Of a stretch of DNA of 64,000 nt, positions 10,287 through 21,330 are shown piece after piece. Position 1 is the stretch's first letter. Each line of letters begins with the position of its first letter. The notes beneath the pieces were generated by a model, which worked only from the letters and a program-made list of their open reading frames with translations, ran no database searches and was not told the origin of the DNA. The DNA lies in contig CM055106.1 of the NCBI GenBank assembly GCA_029204225.1, positions 33,638,361-33,702,360 of the forward strand, written 5' to 3'. A program made the position numbers and the translations under genes. The stretch comes from Diphasiastrum complanatum. Lineage: Eukaryota > Streptophyta > Lycopodiopsida > Lycopodiales > Lycopodiaceae.

Positions 10287-10830
10287 AATCTTCTACAAGC
10301 ACACTTTGCCCTAGGGGTTTTTCCATTTATGATATAACATCACCCTTCTCCATTAAGTACCCATTTTCCTTTAATACATGTTTCATATGCAGCCTTTGTT
10401 TTCCAATAGTTCGAATGGCTCGATGGGACAAAATTTGGCATAATGGAACCAACAGGCATGGAGAGGCCCTACTTATCCTTAGTTGAGCCATTGTATTTGA
10501 CAATATGTCTAAATGTCAAAGACACATTACCTATTTTTTCAATGAGTATTGAATTTGTTCTAGCTTTTACACAATCTTCTACAAGCACACTTTTCCCTAA
10601 GGGTTTTTCCATTGTTGATATAACATTAGCCTTCTCTATTAAGTACCCATCTTCCTTTAATACATAGTTTGAATGGCTCGATGGAACAAAATTAGACATA
10701 ATGGAATCAACAGGCGTGGAGAGGCCCTACTTACTCTCAGTTGCGCCATTGTAATTGACAATATGTCCAAATGACAAAGGTGCATTACTTATTTTTTCAA
10801 TGAGTATTGACTTCGTTCTAACTCTCTTAC
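10190..10830 (-). repeat. Imperfect tandem duplication at the 5' part of the transposase-like gene
   Basis: Three related units run head to tail, at about 10211-10340 (short form), 10341-10627 and 10628-10825. Shared words include CCATTAAGTACCCAT, CTTCTACAAGCACAC, GGAGAGGCCCTACTTA and TTTTTTCAATGAGTATTGA. On the minus strand the units repeat peptides such as SILIEKIGN, HIVKYNG and NFVPSSHSNY. Stops interrupt them, so they are duplicated remnants of the upstream coding part and not functional protein repeats. Confidence 0.7.
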
Positions 10831-11049
10831 CAACCAAAACAACCAAACCTCCACTTTCATGGGCATCACCAACATCTATAGTTATTGTCCAAAACTTTTC
10901 TTATAGAAAGGACTTTTTAGAGCAACTCATGTGTCTTCTAAGAATAGTAATATTCACATTATCTTATTATCAAGTATGGAATAAAAGATCCAATTAATTA
11001 TGATTCATGGATCATAGTTCAAATCCTAGTTAATATTTGATCATTAGGA

Positions 11050-11930
11050 GGAGACTTCATGGATGGGTTGCCATAGACAAATGAACAGAACGACGTAATT
11101 TGGGTAGTGGTCGACCATCTCACCAAATTGGCTATGTTTATTCTAGTAAAGGCCACTGTGAAGGCTTCTAATTTACCTCAAATATTCATTGAGCATCTGT
11201 TTAGGCCTTACAAATTACTAAGTGACATCATGAGCATCACAATCCGAAATTCATTGGTCACTTTTGGTTGGCTGTATGTGCTAAACTAGAGACAACACTG
11301 AACTTAAGTTCTTTTGATCATCCCAAGATGGTTGGGCTCGGACGGAGAGGACAAATCAAACCATGGAACAAATGCTTCGAGGATATGTTTTCTGACGGAA
11401 ATCTCATTGGGAGAAGTATATGCCCTTGATTGAGTTTGCATATAACAGTAGTAAGAATTCGACTACTAGTTAGCTCGTTCATGCTTATGTATGATTTTGA
11501 ACCTAGATCACCCATTGCAGTTGAAACTCAATCGATCAAGTGTCAAAAAGTAGGGATTTCCTGCACGACATGCAAGAAATGCTATAGGTAGCACGTGAGA
11601 ATGTCCAAAGTGCCCAAGATCGGGACAAGCATTATGCTAATCCAAAAAGATTGTCTCAAATTGGGCGTATTTACAAATCCCAAAGGATTCTAACGTAATG
11701 CATATCTGGAAGCATTACAAACTATCAACTAGATGTAGGAGATCGTATAAAATCTTGAAAAACATTGGATCCTTGGCTTACCAATTGGACCTCTCGGAAG
11801 GAATGCAAGTGCACCCAATTTTTTTTATGTAAATCGACTTAAGAAAAGTCTACGTGAAGGAGATCATCTTAGTTCTGGAAATCGATTGGACATGTTGGAT
11901 GAATCTTCGAGTCTAGCTTTTGCATTTGTG
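11050..11930 (+). pseudogene. Decayed Ty3/Gypsy integrase and C-terminal region
   Basis: Frame-shifted pieces follow Gypsy integrase order. They begin with VIWVVVDHLTKLAMFILVKA and continue through a region equivalent to the second catalytic Asp (now LLSDIMS, with the motif lost). Next come a LNLSSFDHPKMVGL segment, EQMLRGYV, and EKYMPLIEFAYNSSKNSTTS. The C-terminal part has YKILKNIGSLAYQLDLS and then VNRLKKSLREGDHL with a frame break. Several stops and shifts make it non-functional. No gag, reverse transcriptase or LTR of this element is recognisable nearby. Confidence 0.85.
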
Positions 11931-11984
11931 GCACCATAAGATTAGTCATTGCACTTGCCTCACATTTTGAATGAATTTTTTTCT

Positions 11985-12125
11985 AATACTTCTTGAATGA
12001 ATTTCTTGATAAAGACATCTTAATGGAGCAACCTGAGGGCTTCATCAAGCATGGCATGGAGGATAAGGTGTGTCACCTTAAAAGGAGCTTGTATGGTTTG
12101 AAGCGAGATCCAAGGTCTTTGATGG
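11985..12125 (+). pseudogene. Short Copia reverse transcriptase fragment
   Basis: The translation LMEQPEGFIKHG followed by VCHLKRSLYGLKRDPRS matches the conserved Copia reverse-transcriptase segment (EQPEGF...KSLYGLKQAPR). It follows Gypsy integrase debris within about 60 bp in the same orientation, so two unrelated retroelements have been joined by insertion or deletion. The YVDD box is not present. Confidence 0.8.
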
Positions 12126-13596
12126 AGGCTAAATCATCAAGAAACGATAATACACATGGCTAGCACAAGGCATCATGTAGTGCATAATAGAGAAACAAGT
12201 AACATATTGGAAGACATAATCATACATCATGCACATGCCTCACAATTTTGTCTCGTTCTCTCTCACGTTCACTCTTGTTCCCACATTCACGAGACATGAT
12301 ATAAGGGAGCTCAATTGCTATATTCAACAAATAAAGTTGGAGAACATAGAATAGAAATATATTCAACCATATATAGTAGGGTCGAAAAAGAGTCAAGGGG
12401 CATAGTCCTATTGGATCATTTCTAAATTTAAGAGTCGAAGTTAACTTTATTTATTTATTTTTTGAAAGTAACTTGACTTTCCCATGGTTTTATATTTCCT
12501 ATTTGAGTCATGCCACATAGTTCCCTAACTGTGCTTCGAGGCACCTTTGCTATTGAGTAAACTACTCATTACTTCTAGCGTTCTTGGCATATTTACAATT
12601 ATTGGCCCTTTTGTACAAATGCTTTGTTTTGTGGTGTCTGACTTATTTAATCACATAACCTAGTAGTGAGATTATGAGAGCCCTTGCTATTTATATACAT
12701 TGATCTTTATTGGGCAGCTGCATGGTTATGTTAGGACTCTCTATAAATGCCCAACAAAGTGGCTAATAATTTACTTTACAAGTCATTAGGTAGAATTAAG
12801 TTCAAAAAAATTCGCATTCAATTGGGCATAAAAGAGAGTAGTGCAATAATTTAAAGAGTGTTAGAAGAAGTTCATTGTATAAACTTCAATTTTCACTCTA
12901 GTTGTACTCTAGACTAGGTTCTAGGTCAAGTCCTAAATCTCTGAACCTCTTTTATCTCTTTATTAGGGTAAGTGTACTTATCTAATGATAATACAATGTA
13001 ACATGACTTTTCTCCTCCTCTTTGGATTGTTGGTGTTCATGCTAATGATAAGGCTCTAATTATTGTCATTATCTTAACAATATTGGCCATACTTGATTGT
13101 ATTATTTATGTAAAATTGTGGCCGTTTTGTCTAAAAATATACTACTGTCACAAATTTAAAATGACTTATTGGGGTTACACATGTCAAATAAAATATATTG
13201 TGATATAAAACATAATTGAATTTTATTGATAGACATATATGTTCTATTGATAATAATGAAAAAGTTCTTGTTAGTTGGTGATGTTACTCTAGCTTTTGCT
13301 AATTGTCATTACTACCACATCATGTGATATATATTTAGTTAGATTGCTTTTACTATTGAAAACATCTCAATCTTACAGAGAAACTAGAAAAATTCAATAA
13401 ATTAACATAATCTCACTCATAAAATGTACATGCTTACAAATAATTGGTACTTATCTAAACAAGACTTAAATTCTATTTTTTTGTAGAAGAACTTAAACAA
13501 AAATAAATAAAATCGAGAGAATTATGATGATTAACATTGTCCTTTACCTAATAAACAAATATTGTGATAGTTTTTAGTGAGAAAGTTGATTCCAAT

Positions 13597-13618
13597 TATA
13601 TATATATATATATATATA
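13597..13618. repeat. (TA)n microsatellite
   Basis: About eleven uninterrupted TA dinucleotides. Confidence 0.9.
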
Positions 13619-14021
13619 CTATATAAGTTATAAAAACAACCATGTCACATTGTCATTATAGAGCACAATAAATAGCAACTACATCTAACAAAATTCAGAA
13701 GTGCAATTTTTACTACTTATTTTCTTTGAATAGGATAAATATGAAAAATCTCAATATGTTGTAGACTATAACAAACACAAAATTATCTCATGTTATTACT
13801 TTTCATTTGAAAATGGGTGGTTTGCTAGAGTGAGCAAAGGAAAGCTTATAAATGTTGATTACCAGGTTGAACTCCACAATAGTGATAGTCAGCCCTTATG
13901 ATTAGGTGCGACTCTATATAATTAATCTACGCATGGCAACTTTTTTAAAAATTGAACTAATTTGCACAATGCCACACTTTAGAAATGCTCATAGATATCA
14001 CATATAACGTTTATGAGAGTT

Positions 14022-14041
14022 TATATATATATATATATATA
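14022..14041. repeat. (TA)n microsatellite
   Basis: About ten uninterrupted TA dinucleotides. Confidence 0.9.
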
Positions 14042-14559
14042 GTAGCTTACGTGTTGAATGCATACAAAGACCTTTAATTTGATAAATGATTTCAAAATTC
14101 CTCCAAACTAGTCAAGGATAGGCAAGTCAAAACATAAGAAACTTTGCATGTCACTTTTTCATGCATGAATCTAAAACAACTCAAATGTGATTTTAATGTG
14201 CAAACAATGCTCCTGCTATGTACCAATTACCTCATTGAACCAAGGACATATAGATGTCTCCAAACCTTTGATAAGGTGTAAGTCACCAAAGTGAGTGTGT
14301 GGTCCCACACATTGTTAATGGCATAACAGTTAAAGAAAGCCATGGAACCAATGTGATTGGTCGAAACATTGACTAAAAAGTACATAGACAACATCTTCTA
14401 CATGGAACTTAGAAAACCTATAGAGGATGTGGCATGAAAAGAGAAGCTAATAACCATACATTCACTTACCGTGTTGACAAACCTCAATGCTATTGAATTT
14501 CCACCTTTTTAAGGAGTTGAACTCATAAAGGATTATATCTCATAAGTCACAAAATGACC

Positions 14560-15193
14560 TATAAAATCATTGTTTCAGTCAGATGATGCCTATACAGTAT
14601 CGAAAACCTTCGTTGAGCCTCCAGATTGTACATCGACTTCAGATTTATCTAAATTGAGGTGGGCGAAGGTTCTTGGCCAGAAAAAATCCATTTCTTAAGT
14701 CAGAAAAATGATCAGCAATATGCCATTTTGGGAACCTTCATCGAGCACCTTACCCTCATTATGAACCGTCGCTGACATGCTAGATGGTCTTAAAATGTGA
14801 AAATTAGGTTGGCTATAGTCTCAGATCTTGAAAAAATGCATTTATGACAGTACTTGGGCGAAAGACCCTCTTCTGGACGAAGGTTCATACTTCGCCAACC
14901 CTGGAAAATGTTCGCCTGATAGGTTCAGATCCCCAAAAACCTTCGCCGAGATTTTTATAGCCTATTTTCACAGTACTGTACATGCTTACAAATTTTTGTT
15001 CAGAACTGACTAGCCAAACTAGTATTCAGTGTGATGGACTCTCCAAATTCACCTATAAGCTGGCTGAATTCGATTCATTCCTCACTTGTGCTAGCGAAGC
15101 TCTTGCAAATTTTTTTCGTGACCAAAGCCTTCCAAACTTTCTGAACTGCTTTTTGATATACATTCCCGCGTCTTACTTTTTGTTCTGATCATC
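14560..15193 (+). promoter_or_regulatory. Leader or promoter-like region with clustered CGAAGG/GCGAA words
   Basis: Before the ORF at 15194 the words CCTTCG, CGAAGG, GGCGAA and TTCGCC recur roughly every 40-80 bp between 14600 and 14960. A TATA-like TTTTATAGCC lies near 14954. A similar cluster of GCGAA words lies upstream of the possibly related ORF at 54829-55734. I infer a regulatory or structural role, but no factor is known to me. Confidence 0.35.
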
Positions 15194-16505
15194 ATGTCTT
15201 CTACAAATACTTCCCAGTCTCCTCGTTATACTATCCATCGTGATGTCCCATCTACAACGAATATCATGATACTTTCTAACACAAGAATGGTCACTCAGTG
15301 GATGACCCTTGCGGAGCCTTTGCTTACTACAATGGGTATTCATGAGAGAGCCTTTTCTGGGAGAATCAATATGGATTTCATCACTCTTGCCTTCATTACG
15401 TGGAAAGAAGAGAAATCCAAGTTTTATATCACCTTTCAGAGAGCCACACACAAGGTGCACGTAACCGAGGCCGCCCTTGCTACCATAGGCATTGCATTTG
15501 GAACCCAAGCCTCACCCAACCATAAACAGGCCAAACAGGCTACTAAGCCTTACATTGACCTCACTAATGATCTACATTGGACTAATGACGGCTATCTCAG
15601 ATGGCAGAGCAAGATCACACATGTCTCCAAGGTGAATTGAATGCGACCACCCTTGAGCGTGATGCGTATTTTCAGACACAAATACCAGATTATCCGGTAA
15701 CTCCAACCGGGAGATCGCATATTTGTTCAAGAAAGTGGAAACGTACAAAGTGGCCCTTCAGAGATTCCAAGGCCGCTTTGACAGGTTCAAAGGAGGAGCT
15801 TCAGTTGAGTTGGCAAAGGCTAAGGCAACTATCAGTGACTATGAAAAAGCCGCTGCTCAAGTATTGGAAGCCGAATCACAAATCCTAGTTCCGGTCATGC
15901 CGCAATTCTCTCCTTCGCACCAAACTGCAGTTCCAATGGATACAGGATTGGATTCGGACATGGACCAGAGAGGAGCTCTAGAAATAGAAGAACAATCGCC
16001 AATTGCACAGGCAGTGCCAGTGGGTCCATCCTCATCAAGGACCACATCGTTATTCCGAAGGTCCATCAACGTCGAGGACCAGATCCAGAGTTTCTTATCG
16101 CAACATCCACACGAGTCCTCGTGTGGTGGATGGGTCCATAAGTTTAAGACCTCGGAGATAGAGGCCGTCAAAGAATTGGACAAAATACCTGCATTGGGAG
16201 AACAGCCAACATGGAGAGTTACCATTTTTGAGAAACCTCCAGAATCAATTAGGAGTTATGTGGCCAGCCCTCACCAATTGCGGGTAGATCCCTATTATGT
16301 GCCAATGCCGAGAGAAAATAAATGGAAGGAAGTATTGGTTATGGACAAAATCACAATCCATATGCCCAATTGCCAATCATCCATCAACCATATCAGTGGT
16401 CAATATCAGTGGATTTCCACCGGGCCTTACAAGCATACCATCAGGAGTATATCCACTCTCCCGACACGACAATACGACAATCAACAATGTTTGCAAAAGA
16501 TTTAA
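15194..16505 (+). CDS. Unknown retroelement-associated ORF, two exons or one frameshift
   Basis: The first frame starts at ATG 15194 (MSSTNTSQSPRYTIHRD) and runs to about 15640. A second frame continues from about 15723 to 16505. A possible intron runs from AAG/GTGAAT near 15631 to TTCAAG near 15729; otherwise this is a frameshift. The second part begins with a helical, probably coiled-coil stretch (residues after FKKVETYKVALQRF), then an acidic linker, then HESSCGGWVHKFKTSEIE and EKPPESIRSYVASPHQLRVD. I do not recognise a domain. Its position just before a polypurine tract and an LTR-like sequence (16761 onward) suggests an extra ORF between pol and the 3' LTR of a Gypsy element, but no pol is present here. 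Its first 100 residues may be distantly related to the ORF at 54829-55734. Confidence 0.5.
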
Positions 16506-16740
16506 CTCTGTTGGCATCAGTGGCAACCAGATGGGATGATTGCCTTCTTCCTCTAGCATCGATCCAAATAAGCCAATGGCCTCAGAGAATATCAAAGATC
16601 AACTGCCGATTGCTCATTTATATTTTCGTGCAACGATGATGGGAGGCTCCTAGGAATCTCGCTTCACGACCTCAAAGCAGTATCATCTAATAAAGATTCA
16701 TTGCGAAGCTAGTCCCCAATAACTGCATCTCGCAGGTGTC

Positions 16741-17404
16741 ATGGGACCGCCACCAGTTTTGGTGGGGGATACTATTGGAGGGTTTGCGGATCCCAATGCA
16801 ACCGTAACCCTAGTTAATAAGTGAGAGGGATTTGGCACCCTACGTGTGTAAGTCCAATCCGATGATCACATAGAGATTTGATTAATTGAAAGTCAATAAA
16901 AGGACTTTAGGCCTTTTTGCAGAACTTTTAATGTCGCAGGACATAAATGTCAAGGTAGTGAATAAAGTTGGGTTTCCCTCCAATTTGTATGGTTTCCACT
17001 CTTTTTTTAATTTGAATAATTAGGGAGGCGAAATGGACCAATAGGATTCAGAGGCCAGGGTCCTTCTCTCTACTATAAAAAGGGACCAACTCAAGTTCCT
17101 ACACATGTTCATTTTCTCATTTCAGTAAAGCAGATTGGTTATCTTCTGAAATGGATTGATGAATGTCCTTGATCTCTATCACTTTTCCTCCATCTCTCAT
17201 GCTTTCTTTGGATTTTGCTAATTATTGGATCTGAATGTTATTGGGATTGCATGTTGTTATACTTTTTATGAGAGAGAAAGGGAGAGAGAGAAAGAGTAAG
17301 CTATCTTTGTTGTGGATCGTAGTGTTAATGGATGTAGTGTTAATGTTTAGGGTCAATGGATGTTAGAGCTAGATTTGGATCTTCCATTCATGCTGAAATC
17401 TGAA
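16741..17404 (+). repeat. LTR-like sequence with polypurine tract and TATA box
   Basis: GGTGGGGG at 16761-16768 resembles the polypurine tract of Gypsy (Tat-like) elements and is followed by a sequence of LTR character. A TATA box CTATAAAAAGGG lies at about 17073-17084. The downstream region is TC-rich, as is common in LTR R/U5 regions. Exact ends were not found, and the right side is interrupted by Copia material at 17405. Confidence 0.45.
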
Positions 17405-17997
17405 CTATACTATCGCTCTCATGGGAACAAATCTATGCGTGACAACTAACTTCGTCTCTTTGATGCTAGATTGATTAGATCTTGGATTCAGGTTAGGCAA
17501 GGAAAGAAACCCACTACAGTAGATCACCCTCTTGTCATCTCTATATACTAATAAAGAAGTGAAATACTCCTTGTGAGAAGATATGTGTGAGTTTGCTCCA
17601 CTATCAATCCAGCATGGATCAACATCTCTAACAATAGAACTCAAACATGAAGACACCACAAAGGCATCATCGTTTGTGTTTTGAGCATCAAAACCATCCT
17701 CATCAAGAGTTAGATTACCTTGCTTGTCTCCCTGATCTCTCTTCTTTTTGTAGCAATCACTTGCAAAATGACATTTGATGCGCACTTCAATTTAGACCTA
17801 TATTTCTTCTTACCTAAAAAAGAAGACGCACAATGATCTTGTCCTTTAGACCACTTGCCCTTATTGTAAACATCAACTTGTGAAGATCTGACTAGATCTT
17901 GTTGCAAGACAACCAAAAGGACACCTGCGGAGCAAAACCACCCATCCAAATCTAGATCCCTCCTGGAGTTTCCTCCTTGATCTAGCCCCCAAGCCAT
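17405..17997 (-). pseudogene. Copia gag/protease fragment, close relative of Copia-1
   Basis: On the minus strand the frame has the end of a zinc knuckle (IKCHFASDCYKKKRDQGDKQ, first cysteines damaged), a linker, then the protease site WIDSGANSHISSHKEYFTSL. These match the corresponding part of Copia-1 and Copia-2 closely. An upstream frame carries gag linker sequence (NKGKWSKGQDH...GKKKYRSKLK). The rest of the polyprotein and both LTRs are missing, so this is a truncated copy of the same lineage. Confidence 0.85.
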
Positions 17998-18009
17998 AGT
18001 GAAGAATGA

Positions 18010-18360
18010 TCCCCTTCATAATCATATTAACCAGTTTAAGAATCACTTGTAATAGATGGCTGCTGTTGGATCAGTCATAGACGATCAAGATGCAATCATG
18101 AAATTTCTTTCAAGCCTGCCCTCTACATATAAGAACCTTTGTTCTTGTCAATAAAGCATTACTATGGCATCATCACTTAGGACACTTGAATTATGCATCT
18201 ATTTCAAACATGTCCAGACAATCCCTAGCAGTTGATCTCGACTATCCTTTTGGCAAAGTCGATTTCCTTGTCTGCCATAGCTGCATCCTTGGAAAGCGGA
18301 CTAGGATTCCTTTTAGATCAAGTCATAGGCATGCAACAAAAGGTCTGTTAGATCTCTAGG
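18010..18360 (+). pseudogene. Copia gag joined to GAG-pre-integrase fragment
   Basis: A gag piece (DQDAIMKFLSSLPSTYKNLC, typical UBN2) is followed within about 20 codons by the GAG-pre-integrase segment (LWHHHLGHLNYASISNMSRQ, then CHSCILGKRTRIPFRSSH). Zinc knuckle and protease, which normally lie between, are deleted. It belongs to a different Copia lineage from Copia-1 and runs in the opposite orientation to the fragment ending at 17997. Confidence 0.85.
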
Positions 18361-21009
18361 AGATTCATCAAGATAAAAATGACTTTTACTCAGTCCTGGG
18401 TACCCTAGATACTCTCTTGAGTTAAGTACTCTATCCCTAGCATCACATGCCAGAAAATAGCAACCATTCAATCTCGATAAACTTAACTGCTCCTAATTAA
18501 TCGGAGAATTTAGGCTGAAAAATAGTACACAAGCATTCCTTGAATATAATCTGTAAAGGTAAGCAAATTCCTCATAAGTAAACAATTACTTAAAGAAAAT
18601 GCCTGTGAGATCCAAACAATCTCAAGCTTGTACACAAATTTAGAGTTCAAACAACAAATCTAAATTTTAACTCTGCCAATTGATCAAGAATTACTCACCA
18701 TCTTAAGAATCATCATATTTCCATATAATCATCTAGTGACCTTTAAGTATCAATTTATGATCCGTCAATCATAAACATTTAGAATCTTATGATTCGTCAA
18801 TCATAATTTATCGAATTCTAAACCCATACTTAATCATTTAGAGATATTGGAGTATATGCACATCATACCACTCAAGAAATATAAGAAACATTCTGAAATA
18901 TTTTCCACGGAAAATTACTGGACTCCAAGAATATTCTTTCAACCTGATTCTTAACCAGAATATGAGTTCCAAATTCTACAATCAACCTAGTGATTAAAGA
19001 CCAGTATAACATTTGTCTTTAACAAATATAAACTTTATACAATCACCTAGAACCACATCTAGAGATTATAAAGTTCTACTGAATTCCAACTAGATTCAAT
19101 GGTTATCCTTGACATTAGTTAGACTTTGTCATAGAATATGTATATATGAGCTCACTGGGATAAAGTCAATAACTTAGGATATTTCTCCTTCAAGAAATAT
19201 TCTATATCAAGAATCTTCTATATTCTATGCATAGTTCTCATAAACGAATCAGATCACTCACTAATCATGTGTCTTATAAGCAATGTAGATTCAAATATAC
19301 AGTTCCCAGTGAATTCTCTTCACATTGCTTATTCTACCAATTAACTTCAAATCAGGAGTAATCCAATTACTCAAGTGAATTGTAAATGATTCAGAAATCT
19401 TAAATGTCTAGGTGAAGATCTCAATTATACATGTATAACACTATATTTAGATCTTCTTCCAAACCATAAATAAGTTAATGAATTATCCTTTCAACAGAAA
19501 CTCAGTACATAGGAAACACATAGTAGATCCACAAGATTAGGATGTACATAAGCAACTTATCCAACTATGTTCCTATACATAAACATAGACTATTAATTGA
19601 CATATATCCACAATCTGCATATGTTCCTCACATAACTCACTGAGAATCTTGCAACTCAGCTACAAAATAACTCTATTTCTCATGAGTAAATAACATATAT
19701 GGGAAATCCTTGAAGTGAATAACTCCACATCACAAGTTTTCCAACCATCTGACTCTTATTAACAAAATTTCTTCTACCAATCAACCTATAATAGATCTTA
19801 GCGTACAAACCAAGATTAGGCTAACTTATACAGACATCTTTGGACATAGAGTTAAGATTAAAGCTTCATTCCACTGATCCAATCCATAATAAAATGGTGC
19901 TTTTGGTAACAATCAGTGAACCTAAATTTAATCTTTACCACTACTTCCCATATTCATGAATATCTCACAACTCTATCCCCAAAACTCCTCTTGTTTCAGA
20001 TTAATCAAAATAATCACTTAGAGAGTTCCTCTATTTCATACTGGATAGTTTTACCTTTGCAAACATAAAAGATTTTTTTTCCAAAATCAATGTAACTGGC
20101 TGATTTCTTGAAAGACTTATTCCTATCTTTTCTTCCCCCCTATTAAAAGAAATTCATAATCTCAATTTAAAAGTTCCCAGGAGACAACATATAAGATATC
20201 AAAGATTTGAAAAAGTCAGTAATGAGTATCCAATACTATTACAAACCAGACTTTTTCATCAGAAGCACAAAATATCTTATCTCGAATGATAGAAATATTA
20301 CCTCTCAATAATCAACTATCAAACAGAGACTAACATTAGTGTTCAAGAAACCTAAATTCCGAGCCATATTCAAAAAACTTATATGGAAGTACAATATCAT
20401 ATAACTATAACAGTCCTTCAGAATAGAGTTCTACACTAGAAGGAATTATATGAATCTCAATCCAAATGTCATGTATTAAGAAAGTTCTAAAGAGTAGAGG
20501 TCTAATATAATACAAAAATAGATTTAAGGGCTTCCATATTTTGTAATTAATGAGATATCATTTAGGGATCGATCTATATCTCATAATTCCCAAAATACCC
20601 TAAACAAAAACCAATGGACTCTGTTAGTATTACTATTATAGCAATCACTAACCATTGGTCTACAAATCATTTTGCCCAAGAAATCCTTTTTAGAATCACT
20701 AATGTCCCATACCACCAGCTTATCCTCCAAGAATCCTCTGCATCCAAATCTGTTTTGCCCAAAAAGTCAAAAAAGACAATTTGGCTATTCTATACCCAGA
20801 TATAGGATCAAATTCACAACCAATTCCAGGAGATAATCCTAACAATTGAAATCTCTCATGCTTCTTTATTGTTACTCAAAAAATACCATTTCATATTGTA
20901 CCCAACATGGACAAAACAATGTATCATCCAAGTATAGTCGAAATGCCATAAAAGTATTCACTAACCCAAAAGAAATATAGATTTCAACAAAACCGAATAC
21001 ATACTGTCC
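18361..21009. other. No gene recognised
   Basis: AT-rich sequence with frequent stops in all frames. I see no retroelement motif, RNA gene or clear repeat. Confidence 0.55.
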
Positions 21010-21330
21010 TAGATATCCAATTGATAGGGGAAAAATTCCCGACGGGGGATTGGTCTCGCCAAGAAGCCCTACAGGGGAAGGGCCCACACTGCCCTTACGT
21101 GAGTGATTGAGGAATGCCGCTTCCAATCCCAAGGGCCGTCTCAATCACCCCGTGCTCCCTAGCCGATGAGGGTTTTCCAGCCCCCCAGAGGCACGGCTGC
21201 AGGGAGGTGTAATTGCAATCTCAGTCCTATCGGTCTTGAGGCCTAGACCTCTTGTCCGCTAGATCGTCACCCCTCTATGATGAGGGGAGTTGTTCAGCGC
21301 ACTCCCCATCCTAGGTCTCTAGAGGAACCT
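21010..21330. other. GC-rich island of unknown origin
   Basis: Base composition changes sharply here: runs such as GACGGGGGATTGG, GGGGAAGGGCCC and CAGCCCCCCAGAGG stand inside an AT-rich region. Short inverted words (TGATTGAG / CTCAATCA) occur, but no coding frame is convincing. It could be part of an LTR or a small non-autonomous transposon. Confidence 0.4.

Larger units (their letters stand above)
12126..14559. other. No gene recognised; AT-rich with TA microsatellites
   Basis: This long AT-rich stretch has stops in all frames and only short, unconvincing ORFs. Two TA dinucleotide runs occur at about 13597-13618 and 14022-14041. I recognise no retroelement coding motif. Confidence 0.6.

Noticed and set aside
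15173-16225. Minus-strand ORFs of 111 and 122 residues opposite the 15.2-kb ORF
   Set aside because: The plus-strand frame has the better start, longer continuity and a coiled-coil pattern; the minus-strand frames look like shadows.
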